From Chrysomallon squamiferum (lineage: Eukaryota; Mollusca; Gastropoda; Neomphalida; Peltospiridae), in contig CM022676.1 of the NCBI GenBank assembly GCA_012295275.1, positions 18,566,189 through 18,611,188 of the forward strand: a stretch of DNA of 45,000 nt, in the 5' to 3' direction. Below, piece by piece: positions 33,413-44,489 of the stretch; within the stretch, counting starts at the first letter, position 1, and each line of letters starts with the position of its first letter. The notes beneath the pieces are model-generated. The model saw only the letters and a program-made list of their open reading frames with translations, was not told where the DNA came from and did not search any database. The translations under genes were made by a program, and so were the position numbers.

Positions 33413-33484
<72 letters not shown>

Positions 33485-33527
33485 ATAGATAGACAGGCAG
33501 AGAGAGAGAGAGAGAGAGTTTTTTAAC

Positions 33528-33588
<61 letters not shown>

Positions 33589-33604
33589 GAGAGAGAGAGA
33601 GAGA
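33413..33604. repeat. Three adjacent (AG)n arrays
   Basis: AG runs 33413-33480, 33501-33518 and 33531-33604, split by TTTTTAACCTG-type spacers that recur after each block, so the AG block plus spacer was duplicated. Confidence 0.95.
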
Positions 33605-33804
33605 TTGATTTTTAACCTGTTAATTAACTTGATATTTAATACAGACTTCTCTTAACTGTTCAGTCTCACAGAGTCAGTTCAACTTTTGATGGGTTTTTTA
33701 AATTATTTTTCTATTTTAGAAGCACACTTTGATGGGGGTTTTAATCTTTTTTTTTTGTTAAGAATTATGACTTTGATGCTTCTTTTAATCTTCTTTTTAG
33801 ACTG

Positions 33805-34030
33805 AAAATAATAATAACAATAACAATAACAATAACAGTAACAGTAACAATAATAATAATAATAATAATATAGTAATAACAACAATAATAATAATAGAAT
33901 AAAAATAAGAACAATAAATAATAATAATTATAATAGTACTAATGATGATAATAACTAATAATAATAATATCAATAATATAAAAAAAAAATTGATTTTGAT
34001 GAAGATTATTATAATAATAATAAAGATAAT
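33805..34030. repeat. AAT/AAC-rich array
   Basis: Imperfect AAT, AAC and AGT units. Confidence 0.93.
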
Positions 34031-34074
34031 GATGATGTGCATGTAACAGAAAGATAAATATATATATATATGAG

Positions 34075-34214
<140 letters not shown>

Positions 34215-34460
34215 CTACAACAAAGGTTTTGTTTCTGCATATGTTAGTCAGCTGGAACCAATAAAATGAACTTTACATAAAAAAAAAAAAATAAATAAAA
34301 AATGAGGACAGATAGAAGATAGAACAAAGATTTTAAAAAAGACAAACAAAGGCAACTTCAGACCACAATCTGACATTTCAGATACTTTTCTTCTGGTTTT
34401 GAAAGAAATAAAAATAAATAAATAATTTGAAAAATGGAGGGCTGTCAAATGTCAGCTTGG

Positions 34461-34463
<3 letters not shown>

Positions 34464-34491
<28 letters not shown>
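34464..34491. repeat. Poly-T tract
   Basis: 28 T. Confidence 0.96.
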
Positions 34492-34496
<5 letters not shown>

Positions 34497-34578
34497 TAAA
34501 ACATCTTCTGTTGTTGTGTTTAGAATGTGAAAACACAGATTTATCTTCCATGACAAACATCTGTCTTGTGTAACACAG

Positions 34579-34631
34579 CCCCCAGGGGTGGTGGGTATCT
34601 GTATGACTCCGCCCTGTTGTGTGATCATCTG
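34579..34631 (+). other. Candidate 53-nt exon in a GC-rich island
   Basis: CTTGTGTAACACAG (AG at 34577-34578) and CTG/GTATGT (GT at 34632) bracket 53 nt of GC-rich DNA. One plus frame is open as PRGGGYLYDSALLCDHL. The minus strand is also open over the same bases as TYQMITQQGGVIQIPTTPGG, reminiscent of glutamine-rich activation domains, but it lacks a pyrimidine tract for an acceptor. Strand and identity are unresolved. GAGGAGATAACTT, a molluscan-word variant, abuts on the right. Confidence 0.22.
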
Positions 34632-34699
34632 GTATGTACAAGTTATCTCCTCTTTACACACTCTTCTTTACTCCTATGTTATTCATGTAAACTTATCTT

Positions 34700-34990
34700 C
34701 TTCTTTTTCTCTTCTTTTGTTCTTCATTTTTCCCACTAGTCCACTTTTTTTTTTTTTTTTTGTTCTTTTTTTTTTTAATATCTTTTTTCATTTTTTTTTA
34801 TCTGTCTTTTTGTTTTCATCCAGATTTTTCCCTTGTTCTGTTTTCAAATATTCACAGACTTTTCAGACTTTACTTTCTAAAACTGCGAAAGAGAAATAAA
34901 ACCTAAACAAACTTTTTTATTCACTGCCACCATATTTCTCTTTACATGATTCTTCTTTTTCTTTTTCCCTTTCTTTGTGTTCTTTCCTGT
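34700..34990. repeat. T- and CTT-rich low-complexity stretch
   Basis: Poly-T runs near 34746-34761 and TTTC-rich sequence. The plus frame rich in F and L is an artefact. Confidence 0.8.
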
Positions 34991-35027
34991 TTCAATTTCT
35001 ATCTCAGTTTCTTATTTCTTTCTGTTT

Positions 35028-35030
<3 letters not shown>

Positions 35031-35079
<49 letters not shown>

Positions 35080-35182
35080 GATACATGAATATATGCATAC
35101 ACAGACATGTTCAAATGCAGTCTTGTATAACATAACCACACATACATATAACAGACACCCAGACACACACACACACACACAA
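35031..35182. repeat. Two (AC)n microsatellites
   Basis: AC runs at 35031-35076 and 35163-35182. Confidence 0.95.
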
Positions 35183-35520
35183 AGATACATATAAACATAC
35201 ACTTTCTCTATTTCTCTTTCTTTTTCTTTCTTCTGTCTACTGTCAACATCTCTCTCTCTCTCTCTGTCTGTCTTTGTCTCTCTCTCTCTCTCTCTGTTTT
35301 CTTTACTCTTGCATGTTAACATGACCTAACACATGACTCAGTCACCACGGTAACTGATACTATGGATGACTAACACATGTAAGAACAAACTTTTTCCTCT
35401 TTTGTTTTTAAATCTCTCATTCCAGATGTAAGCATCTTTATTAACCCTGGGAGATGAAATATCACATTAACATACCCAACAGTTAACCCTTACCCAGCCA
35501 GCTCCTCTCAGTGACACATC

Positions 35521-35690
35521 TGTGTGTGTGTGTGTCAGTGTTTGTGTGTGTCAGTGTGTGTGTGTCAGTGTGTATGTGTGTGTCAGTGTTTGTGTGTGTG
35601 TCAGTATGTATGTGTGTATCAGTGTATGTGTGTGTCAGTGTGTGTGTATGCATGTCTGTGTTTGTATGTATGCATGTCTGAACATATATT
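35521..35690. repeat. TG-rich minisatellite with TCAGTG punctuation
   Basis: TGTGTGTCAGTG units recur about every 18-22 bp. Open frames (VCVCQC) are artefacts. Confidence 0.93.
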
Positions 35691-35806
35691 TTTTTTTTGT
35701 CTGTGTGTCTGTTTCTCTGTATGTTCCTGTATATTAGCAAACGTTTATTTGTGAGCACAAATGTGCAAGTATTTTTCTCTGAATTTGTAAGTGTTTATAT
35801 ATATAT

Positions 35807-35812
<6 letters not shown>

Positions 35813-35862
<50 letters not shown>

Positions 35863-35943
35863 GAGAGAGAGAGAGAAAGAGAGACATTTCAGGTTGAAGA
35901 TTTATAGTTTAAGCCATACATTTCAGGTTGAAGATTTATAGTT
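35813..35943. repeat. (AG)n array followed by a 34-bp direct duplication
   Basis: AG 35813-35884, then ACATTTCAGGTTGAAGATTT and following bases at 35884-35909, repeated at 35918-35943. Confidence 0.93.
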
Positions 35944-36189
35944 ACACACATACACACAGATACACACAGACAGACAGACAGACATCAGTATATAACTTAT
36001 AAGGAAACAAATACATAAAATGGAAACAAGAAATCTCTGTGCTAAGTAAAAAGTTTAATTTAACTGCCATGAATGATTAAATAAGAAGAAGAAGAAAAAA
36101 AAAAAAAAAAAGTTAAAATAAATAAATAATCACACTGAACCTCCCACTCGCTGATAAAAAGTTGAAGTTAATTAAGCTGTTCACTTTTT

Positions 36190-36370
36190 TACTTTTCTTC
36201 TGTCTCACTGGACATAGTCATTATCATTGAAACTGTGATCAGATAGCAGTCGATTACAGGGAATTATGGGTAATTATCACATCTAAGGAATCCACTGCAA
36301 CCTTTGTAGATAAACCGACAGGAAGCTGAGCACTTCTTCACTTGATGCTGATTGGCTTTTTACAGATGAT
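36190..36370. promoter_or_regulatory. Island with a consensus NF-Y (CCAAT) site
   Basis: CTGATTGGCT (36348-36357) is a full inverted CCAAT box. AATTACCCATAATTCCC on the minus strand (about 36259-36275) and a short frame reading VDYRELWVIITSKESTATF are also present. Regulatory DNA or a small exon; evidence is thin. Confidence 0.2.
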
Positions 36371-36474
36371 ACTTTCTAAACAAATCATTCCACTTTGTAA
36401 ATCAGTTTTATCTTTCCTTTTTCTTTCAAGTATTAAATCATTCAAATTATTAACTTATTTTTTTTTATTTATTT

Positions 36475-36610
36475 ATTTACTATTACTGCCCCTACTATTA
36501 CCACTATTACTATTACTACTATCATTATCACGACTGCTTCTGCACGCTATTGATACTGTTATTGATATTACTTATACTACTACTACTACTACTACTACTA
36601 CTATGACTGC
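36475..36610. repeat. ACT-rich trinucleotide tract
   Basis: Imperfect CTA/ATT units then pure ACT at about 36575-36603. Confidence 0.92.
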
Positions 36611-36664
36611 CAACAACAACAACAAAAACAAAAGCATGATATAAAGTATTTATAGAATAAAAAG

Positions 36665-36683
36665 AAAAAAAAAAAAAAAAAAA
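36665..36683. repeat. Poly-A tract
   Basis: 19 A. Confidence 0.9.
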
Positions 36684-36714
36684 TTAAATTAATAATATTA
36701 TTAATGAGATTTGA

Positions 36715-37060
36715 TCATTTCGCGAGGCCCACCAGTGGGTGTGGCTTTGACCCACCGGTCACGGAGGTCGCCACTTCCTGCTAAATATTCTCTTTATGGA
36801 AGTTGTTTTAATCATGGCTGTCCTGTAGCCAATTCCAGCGATGGCTGTCCCAGTCACTACATTATGCTGAAGAACTGCTGAAGGGTCACCATGGCACCCA
36901 GCTAATGAGACAGAAAAGCCAGAAGAGCAATTAGAACTCTTCTGTGTGGCCATGTGTTTCCTTTAATAGTCTCCCCTGATGGCGGGGCCCTGTTGGGGTT
37001 GTGATAGCGGTGTTTGTTAGAAAGGTGGACTTTGGAGATATTAAATTGCTTTCTTCTTGT
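36715..37060. promoter_or_regulatory. GC-rich non-repetitive island, enhancer or exon candidate
   Basis: About 345 bp of balanced composition. On the minus strand a 64-codon frame (36759-36953) starts MATQKSSNCSSGFSVSLAG and includes VVTGTAIAGIGYRTAMIK. TTCTGGCTTTTCTGTCTCATTAG within it is a strong acceptor-like site. On the plus strand there are KLF-like GGGTGTGG, homeodomain cores CTAATGAG and GCAATTAG, and TTTCGCGAG. I cannot choose between exon and enhancer. Confidence 0.25.
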
Positions 37061-37349
37061 GGTGAGTGATCGGGCTGGAGACAGAATGGAAAGACTGTAG
37101 AAGTGGGTGGAAAAAAAGGGATCATAGGGTGATTGAATGAGTGAGTGAGTGAGACAGGAGGGATGGAGGAATAGAGAGTGAAAGATAAAGAAACGTGACA
37201 CACAGACAGATAGAGTGAGAGAAGGTGAAGGAACTGAAAAAATAAATTAAAAAGTTAAAACAGAGAAAAAGAAATGTGACACAAACAGATAGAATGAGAG
37301 AAGGTGAAGGAACTGAAATAATTTTTTTTTTTTTTTTTTTAAATGGAGA

Positions 37350-37756
37350 AAAATGAATAACAACAACAATTACATTATTAATAACACAAGAAAAACAATA
37401 ATTATAATAAAAATATCAAATATAATAATACTATTAACTACAATAAAAACAAAAATAAGAATGGTAATAATAAGAATAATAGCAGTTGTAATGATGATGA
37501 TGAGACAAGACAATTTTAGGTCTGCAATACAGTCAGAAACTTGTATACAAGTTGTTATTATTTTTATTATTATTATTGTTATTGTTATTATAATTGTTGT
37601 TACTGTTATTATTATTATTGTTAGTTATTATTATTATTATTGTTATTATCATCATCATCATTATTATTCTTGTTGTTATTGCGATTGTTACTGTTATTAT
37701 TATCATTATTCTTGTTATTGTTATTATTATTGCTACTGTTATTATTATTATTGTTA

Positions 37757-37815
<59 letters not shown>
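37350..37815. repeat. AAT/ATT/GTT-rich tract
   Basis: AAT-rich on the left, then ATT, GTT and ACT units ending in a pure ATT run to 37812. Four long open frames here are repeat artefacts. Confidence 0.95.
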
Positions 37816-38067
37816 AGTAAAGAGATACAAAATCACAAACGTCAGCACATCAGACCCAATGATTCATTTTGTTTTTCAATCTGAAATGGAATAAACAGAT
37901 GGTTCGCAATGTTTCATTTGTGCCTTCCTTCTGTCGGTGTGAATCCAAAGCAGCAAGAGAAAATATTCTAAATTTATAACCAGCAGATAAACACCGATCA
38001 AATGACTGATTTCCTTCCCTGCCACCGTTTGAAAGAGGAAAATAAATACAGAGAGGTGAGAAACACA

Positions 38068-38094
38068 GGGAGGAAGGGAGGGAGACGGGGAGGG
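38068..38094 (+). other. Canonical G-quadruplex motif
   Basis: G3-AGGAA-G3-A-G3-AGAC-G4-A-G3, five G-runs with loops of five bases or fewer. Confidence 0.7.
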
Positions 38095-38099
38095 AGTGA

Positions 38100-38420
38100 G
38101 TGAGACAGGTGGGGTGAGCGAAGATGAAACTGAGAGAGAGAGAGAGAGAGAGATGGTGGGAGGGAAGAAATTTAAAAAATTAATGCCAACCACTAAGACT
38201 GTCAGAACCAGGTTACACCGACAGTTATAAGAGTGGATGGATGGAAGAATGGATAAAAGAAAGAAACAGTGATGAAATGGGTGAATTAAAAAAAAGAAAG
38301 AAGGAATAAATGGCTGAATTAAAAAGAAAGAAAGAATAAATGGCTGAATAAAAAAGAAAGAATGAATAAATGATTGAATCAAAGGAAAGAATGAAGGCAC
38401 AACAGTGACTACTACAACGC
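38100..38420. repeat. GA- and GAAT-rich stretch
   Basis: (AG)n at about 38132-38153 and imperfect GAATAAATGGCTGAATTAAA-like units of about 32-35 bp near 38275-38385. The 220-codon minus frame across it is serine/leucine-rich and artefactual. Confidence 0.7.
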
Positions 38421-39003
38421 TAACCACTGAACCGTAACCTGCACCTTTAGCAGCGATGATGTTTCTTAATGTTAACATATGTTCCCCACTTGTTTCACTG
38501 TCTGATTGCTTTACAGTGCGGCTCAGATACCTGGTCACGCTTCATTGCACTTTCTCCAATTTCTAGTGAGCATAAAATTCTCCAAGACATTAGGCACGAA
38601 ACCATCAAAGAAAAATGAGAACAAACTATAAAACAGAGATAAAAATATCTCAACTCTCTCTTTTTTTAAAGAGGTAGACGCATTTTTAGAACTAATTGAA
38701 AGTTTTTCTTTGTTTATTCTTGTTAGCTGTGATCTAGATAGAAAGTTCAGGGGAGAGAAAAAAAAACAATCTTAATCTGTAAATAATCTTTGAGGATTTT
38801 TTTTAAATGTTTGTTAAATATTTAGAAAGGAAAGAGCAATTATATATATATAAATGAGTGTGAATCTCCCCCCTCTCTTATCTCTTTCTCCGATTCTGTT
38901 CTTCACTTCTTGTATCTCACTTTCTTTCTTTAACTGTATCTTTCTGTTTCTTTTTCTCTCAATCATTCTCTTCATTTCTTCTTTCTTTTTTTTTTTCCCT
39001 TCG

Positions 39004-39031
39004 TTTTTTTTTTTTTTTTTTTTTTTTTTTT
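39004..39031. repeat. Poly-T tract
   Basis: 28 T. Confidence 0.95.
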
Positions 39032-39239
39032 CGTGTTTTGTTTTTAATTTTATCTGTCGTTAACTTAATTACTGGACTCATATTTAAGGCAAAAAAAAAA
39101 CCAAAAACAAGAAAAAAAAGCAACAATAAAACCATCCACCACACTGAATTACCCTACCTCCATTGTTCTCTCCCCCATACCCCGTCGCGTCCTCCGTGTT
39201 TCCTTCCTTGTCTGGGTGACAGTATCTCTTTTCCAATGT

Positions 39240-39520
39240 TATTACCGTTATTTTATTAATCGCAGACAAGACTGCGTTATCACATTACATCATTAAAAAG
39301 TGGCCAATCAAATGACGCTATCTCCTTTTCTGCGCGATCGCCTGTCAAGTGTAACTTTATTTACACGTAATTGATGGGTATTTTTGGAATTAAAAACATA
39401 TTAACCATGCCATCACTGCAGCTATATTTGTTCACCATTTATCACTGAGGACATGTGACACATAGACACTGACTGGTACACGGTCCCACACTGATCACAC
39501 GGAGACTGGATTAAACTTAT
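39240..39520. promoter_or_regulatory. Non-repetitive island, enhancer candidate
   Basis: Contains GCCAATCAAATGACG (CCAAT core), GCGATCGC, TCAAGTG, TATTTACAC (forkhead-like) and CGTAATTGATGG (homeodomain-like) within about 120 bp. All frames are short. The call rests on motif density and contrast with the flanking T-rich DNA. Confidence 0.22.
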
Positions 39521-39829
39521 AATTGATGATCAGTGTACAAACTGAAGGTCTCAGACAACAGTCTTTTTATTGTATTTTATTAATAATATATATATTTTTT
39601 TTTTCATTTTTTTTTTTTTTTTTTCTTACGAAAGGATTTGTCAAAATTTGAAAAAACAACAATAAAAATGTGAACAGAAAGATTATTAAAAACAAGAGAA
39701 TTTTGGTGGGTTTTTTGAAAACTTTTTGTGCAGATGCTTTTGTAGATTTTTGTTTAGACCCAAGATTTTATAAATTTAGGATTTATTTTTAGACTGGTGG
39801 TGCCAAATATTTTATTTTTACTGAAGAGA

Positions 39830-40200
39830 ATTATAATTAGTGATCAGACTACTTTATAGAAAAGAATCTTTTCTTTTTTCACACTTTTTGTCCATCTTTA
39901 TTAATCGTTTCTTTATTTGTTCCCTCAGTTTTTCTAGCATTTCTTTTGTCTGTTTATTTCATCCATCCATCTATTGCTCTCTCTATCTTTCACTGTTTCA
40001 TTCTTATCATTTAATCACTTTTTCTGTCATTTCTGTTTTCTTTTCTTTCTTTCTTTATTCCATTTTTTCATCCCTTCTTTCATTCTCTTTTTATTTATTA
40101 TTTTTATTTTTTTATTTTTATATGTGTATTTATTTATTTATGTTATTTTACTTTGTTCTTTCTTTCTTTCATTCTTTGTTTCTTTAAACAGTTTAGAGTG
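39830..40200. repeat. T-rich TTTC/ATTC low-complexity stretch
   Basis: Degenerate CATTCTTTC-type sequence. The 115-codon frame rich in F, S and L is an artefact. Confidence 0.75.
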
Positions 40201-40519
40201 TGTCTTTAATTAACAGACTACTTTCATACTTTCGTTTCTCTTTGCATCGGAATATCATAAAAGCATACTTAAGAAAAGAACGGAGCAGGAATTATAAATA
40301 ATAAATAAAAAAAATAAATAAATAGGATATAAAAAATAAAATAAAGAAATCTTACAACAAATTAATTACATATCAGTAGCAAGTTTGATGGATTATTTAC
40401 TTTTTTTTAATTTTTATTATTATTCCTTTTTTAATATTTTTTTTTTTTACTCTTCTAAATATTTTATGGTTTCTAAATCTTCATTATTTTAAGTAAAGTT
40501 AATATTCTCTATAAGGATA

Positions 40520-40572
40520 AATAGTAATAATAATAATAATAATAAAATAAAAAGAATAATATTTAAAAAGAA

Positions 40573-40609
<37 letters not shown>

Positions 40610-40910
40610 TTTAAAAAGAAAATTAATAATAATAATAACAACAACATTTAAGTGACTATTTATTACTACTTTCACTACTGCAGCTACAACCATTTCTACA
40701 GCTGACATCATCACCATTACTACTATTACTACCACCACCACAACTGCTACTACAACAGTTACATACAACTACAATTGCTACTGCTACTAAAACAATTACA
40801 TACAACCAGAACTGCTACTGTTGTTAATACTATTACTACTACAAAATTACTATCACTAGTAGAACTACTGCTACAGCAACAACTACTACAACCATTACAG
40901 CCGCTGTTGC
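40520..40910. repeat. AAT arrays followed by ACT-rich tract
   Basis: AAT runs at about 40527-40545 and 40575-40608, each followed by AATATTTAAAAAGAAAA (a duplicated unit), then imperfect ACT/ACA units to 40910. Confidence 0.93.
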
Positions 40911-41019
40911 TGAAAATGTTTAATGGCCTTTCAGATATGTTTTTACTAAAATCATACATCAAAATATTTAATCACCATATTTGTTTTTATATCTGTATCT
41001 CTATTTATGTGTATGTCTG

Positions 41020-41022
<3 letters not shown>

Positions 41023-41060
<38 letters not shown>
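41023..41060. repeat. (GT)n microsatellite
   Basis: 38 bp GT. Confidence 0.97.
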
Positions 41061-41061
<1 letters not shown>

Positions 41062-41605
41062 AAGAGATAACAAGGTAATATGTTTGTGAAGATTAAGCAA
41101 CAAACTGAGTGATAACTTATCAACATACATGCAACTACATTAACACAATTAACACAGACAATAAATCAACAACAACTACTGCATGGTAGATGTTGTCAGT
41201 GATAAACAGCATCAGCTGTGGCTGACTGCTTTTTTTTGTAAGCTGCATTGTCTTTGTGGGTGTCAACAGTAATTAAAAAATCTATAAATAGTAATTAAAA
41301 TCTATATATAGAAACACTGATATACATCTTGGAAATGTGTTTAATGATGTATCTTTGTGTTGTTAAAGTGGTCAGATATTCTGAGATGTCAGAAACAAAT
41401 TTACACAAACTCACTTCATTTGTAAGTTTCTGTATTATTATTATTTATTTATTTATTTATTTATTTAATTATCAAGATCAAAATCATCATTATCATCATC
41501 ATCATTATTATCATTATTCTTCATAATTTTTTTTGTTTGTTTTAATATTTTTATTTTAAAAACAGTCTTTCATTTTATCTATTCCTGGAACAGTAAAGTT
41601 TAACA

Positions 41606-41607
<2 letters not shown>

Positions 41608-41640
<33 letters not shown>

Positions 41641-41672
41641 TGAAAACTATCTTTATTTATTTATTTATAAAA

Positions 41673-41716
<44 letters not shown>
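41608..41716. repeat. Two long poly-T tracts
   Basis: 31 T (41608-41638) and 42 T (41675-41716) separated by TTTA units, the longest mononucleotide run in the window. Confidence 0.97.
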
Positions 41717-41799
41717 CTGATTATCTTTTTAAAGTTTTTTAAGATTTAATGACAATCTTCACCTCCTGTGTTTATTGTAAAATTAATGTACAGACAGAC

Positions 41800-41916
41800 A
41801 CACGATACACTCACTTGTAGATAAAGATGTAAACACATGCATGCACACACACACAAACAAACACACACACACAGATACAAAACACACACACAAACACACA
41901 AATACAAAAAGACACA

Positions 41917-41950
<34 letters not shown>
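41800..41950. repeat. AC-rich microsatellite region
   Basis: Imperfect CA units ending in a pure CA run. Confidence 0.95.
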
Positions 41951-41951
<1 letters not shown>

Positions 41952-42319
41952 GGTTAATGATTTTCCAGGTTTCAGCAGTTTGAAATGAGGTTAGTCTGAA
42001 GATAAAACAAATATTTAATTTTGCAGTCAATTACTGTGACCCATCACCATCAAAGAAGTCATAAAAAATTTACTTTGAAATTTTTCTTTTACATTAGTTC
42101 TGAAGAAAAAGAAAAGAAATTATAAATAAATAAATGAAAATGAATAAAAGAAAAAGAAACAAATAAAAATAATAAAATAAAAATAAAAGGAACAAATGAA
42201 TGAATGAATAAATAAATAAAATTAATTAATTAATTAATTAATAACAATAATACTAAAAGCCTGTCCTAAGCTCAGAATGAAAAAGCAAGATGAAGAAGTG
42301 AAAGGAGAAATGTAAAAAC

Positions 42320-42640
42320 TCTGACAGACATTTCTAAGTGTAAGAGTTTGTGATGTCACACATTTGTCAACATCTAATCACAAAAACTGAGGTAAATTTA
42401 CAGCAGGAACAAAACTGACTATTCACTCACAGTGGGCTGTACATTAGCAGTAAGGAATTTTCTGTGTGCACCTTCCCACTGATAAAAAATTGCACATTTT
42501 GTTAAACAAGTTTTGGGAAGCTGGTTAGTCTGGGAAAATAGTGAAATAAAAGCAGTCAAGACCTGTTAAATTTCTTACTCCAGTGTTTTCCCAGTCTAGC
42601 TACAGTCCATCCCAAAACAAAATAAACTCACATTACAAAA
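42320..42640. other. Non-repetitive stretch
   Basis: Ordinary-complexity DNA; no exon or strong motif recognised. Confidence 0.35.
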
Positions 42641-42749
42641 TGGGATGTTTTTTCAAGTCTTAAATTATTGTTGTTTGGCATCAACAGTTGTCTTCAGAAT
42701 TTTATAAAATAAATTTTGAGTTTTTAAATAATTTCCAACCAGCTTGTTA

Positions 42750-43018
42750 ACAGCTACTATAACAACAACAACATCATCACTAGCAGTCTACTATAACAAC
42801 TACAACAACATTACAGACAAATCCAGTTACTACAACTACAACAGCAACACTGACAACAACATCACTATCAAATCTAATATTTTACACTACAACTACAACA
42901 ACAGTAACAACATCACTATCAAATATAATAACTTACACCACAACTACAACACTGACAACAGCATCACTATCAGATCTAATAACTTTACACTACAACAGTA
43001 ACCACTGTCAAATTTACT
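42750..43018. repeat. ACA-rich tract with a 51-bp tandem unit
   Basis: CATCACTATCAAATATAATA-like anchors at 42860, 42911 and 42962 show a 51-bp period, embedded in CAA/CTA-rich sequence from about 42750. Confidence 0.88.
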
Positions 43019-43026
43019 AATTTCAG

Positions 43027-43141
43027 CATGGTCGCACATCACTTCCACCACCGCCTCCTCCGCTCTCGCGAAGTCCTGTAACCAGTTTTCATTCTGAACC
43101 AGCCCCTTTTTTCTTCACCCTTCAACGAAGCGAATCCTCAG
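43027..43141 (+). other. Candidate proline-rich coding exon
   Basis: ACTAATTTCAG (AG at 43025-43026, with a branch-point-like ACTAAT) is followed by a plus frame open for 59 codons. It starts HGRTSLPPPPPPLSRSP and continues VTSFHSEPAP and LQRSESSG. CCTCAG/GTTATT (GT at 43142) is a possible donor giving a 115-nt exon; otherwise TGA follows at 43204. The CCACCACCGCCTCCTCCG core is GC-rich in an AT-rich region. A poly-proline stretch next to Ser/Pro residues would suit an SH3/WW-binding intracellular region. The family is unknown, and the minus strand is also open here. Confidence 0.3.
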
Positions 43142-43390
43142 GTTATTTTCCAGTTTGCAATCTGTCCACTTATAATTTGATCAGCCCAAGTCTGGTGTTT
43201 CTGTGAATTGTATTGATGACTGTCATAGCTTGGAGGTAACTGGCAGGCAGGCTGCAAATAATTTCAGATTCATAATTTCTTATTTAAGTCTTACGGAAAC
43301 TTATTGATCACTGAGAAACAGGTCAGAGATCCTGTCGCTTGTTTTTCAGTTCAGTTGGAAATGAGTCATTTTGTTGAAATAAAACTGTTG

Positions 43391-43736
43391 AACATGTTAG
43401 TTTGTATACTTGTTAACATGTTAGTTTGTATACTTGTTAACTTGTTAATTTGTATACATGTTAACATGTTAATTTGTATACTTGTTAACATGTTAGTTTG
43501 TATACTTGTTAACATGTTAGTTTGTATACTTGTTAACTTGTTAATTTGTATACATGTTAACATGTTAATTTGTATACTTGTTAACATGTTAGTTTGTACT
43601 CCTGTTAACATGTTAGTTTGTATGCTTGTTAACATGTTAATGTCTATACTTGTTACTATGTTAATATGTATACTTTTTAACATGTTAATATGTATACTTT
43701 TTAACATGTTAATTTGTATAAGTCTTAACATGTTAA
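43391..43736. repeat. 24-bp tandem array, 14 copies, four-unit higher-order structure
   Basis: Unit AACATGTTAGTTTGTATACT plus TGTT. Copies at 43391, 43415, 43439 and 43463 read A-A-B-C and the next four (43487-43582) repeat A-A-B-C exactly. More diverged copies follow to 43726 plus a partial unit. Both strands are open (LVCILVNM and TSIQINML repeats) because the unit length is a multiple of three. Confidence 0.98.
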
Positions 43737-44189
43737 GTATTTAAAAATAAAAAAAATTATGTTTAACATAATAAGTATTTACATTATAAAATTGTATTTA
43801 ACATGTGTTATATTTAAAACTACTTACATGTTGAATTTTTAAGAGTAATAAAATTGTTTAAAATGTTAACACTTATAAAATTAAATCTATATAAGTAATA
43901 AAACTGTTTAACATATTTAACAGTAATAAAATTATATTTCATATATTAACTGTAAATCTGCAGTAAAACAGTAGAGTTAACTGTGGCATAAAGATTTGTT
44001 ACTTGATTCCCTTGTCTCAGATTAATCACATACAAAACACTGAATATTCTCTTTAACCTGATTACATCTCACTGCATCTCAGTATCAACTCAGTTTCTCT
44101 CATGTCTCATATCTGATACTTTTTTCTCTCTCTTTCATTTTCCTTCTTCTGTCCATCTGTCTCTGTCCTTCCTTCCTTTTCAACCCGTT

Positions 44190-44475
44190 TATCTGTAATT
44201 CTTCATTACTTTTAATCAGCTTTGATTAGTTTAACTAAAGCTGCTACAAGAGAATAGCAATTCACACTGTCTTGTTAGAACAGATTCTGCTTTGGTTAAT
44301 GGTATTGGAGATGTTAATTAATATAAAATATTTTAACTCGCTCAGTTTCATTTTGCCCCAGGCAAGTCTCAGAAATCTTGATGTGACAAGTTTGTCAGTT
44401 TAATTACCAGTTCCAAATGTGCTCAGCAGTTTTCAGTTTCTTTTAGAGTCAAACACATCGTCACACTTAGTATCA
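44190..44475. promoter_or_regulatory. Non-repetitive island, enhancer candidate
   Basis: TTTGATTAGTTTAACTAAAG, TAATTAA and TTTAATTACC words (homeodomain-like cores) in ordinary-complexity DNA between repeats. No frame of interest. Confidence 0.18.
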
Positions 44476-44489
44476 ATCTGCTCAGACAA

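Noticed and set aside
37876-38538. 220-codon minus frame
   Set aside because: Composed of serine/leucine runs from GA-rich and GAAT-rich repeats; no family resemblance and no splice or start support.
43304-43744. Repetitive membrane-like peptide (VCILVNML repeats) or its reverse-strand counterpart
   Set aside because: Both strands are open only because the tandem unit is 24 bp; decayed copies show no sign of frame maintenance.
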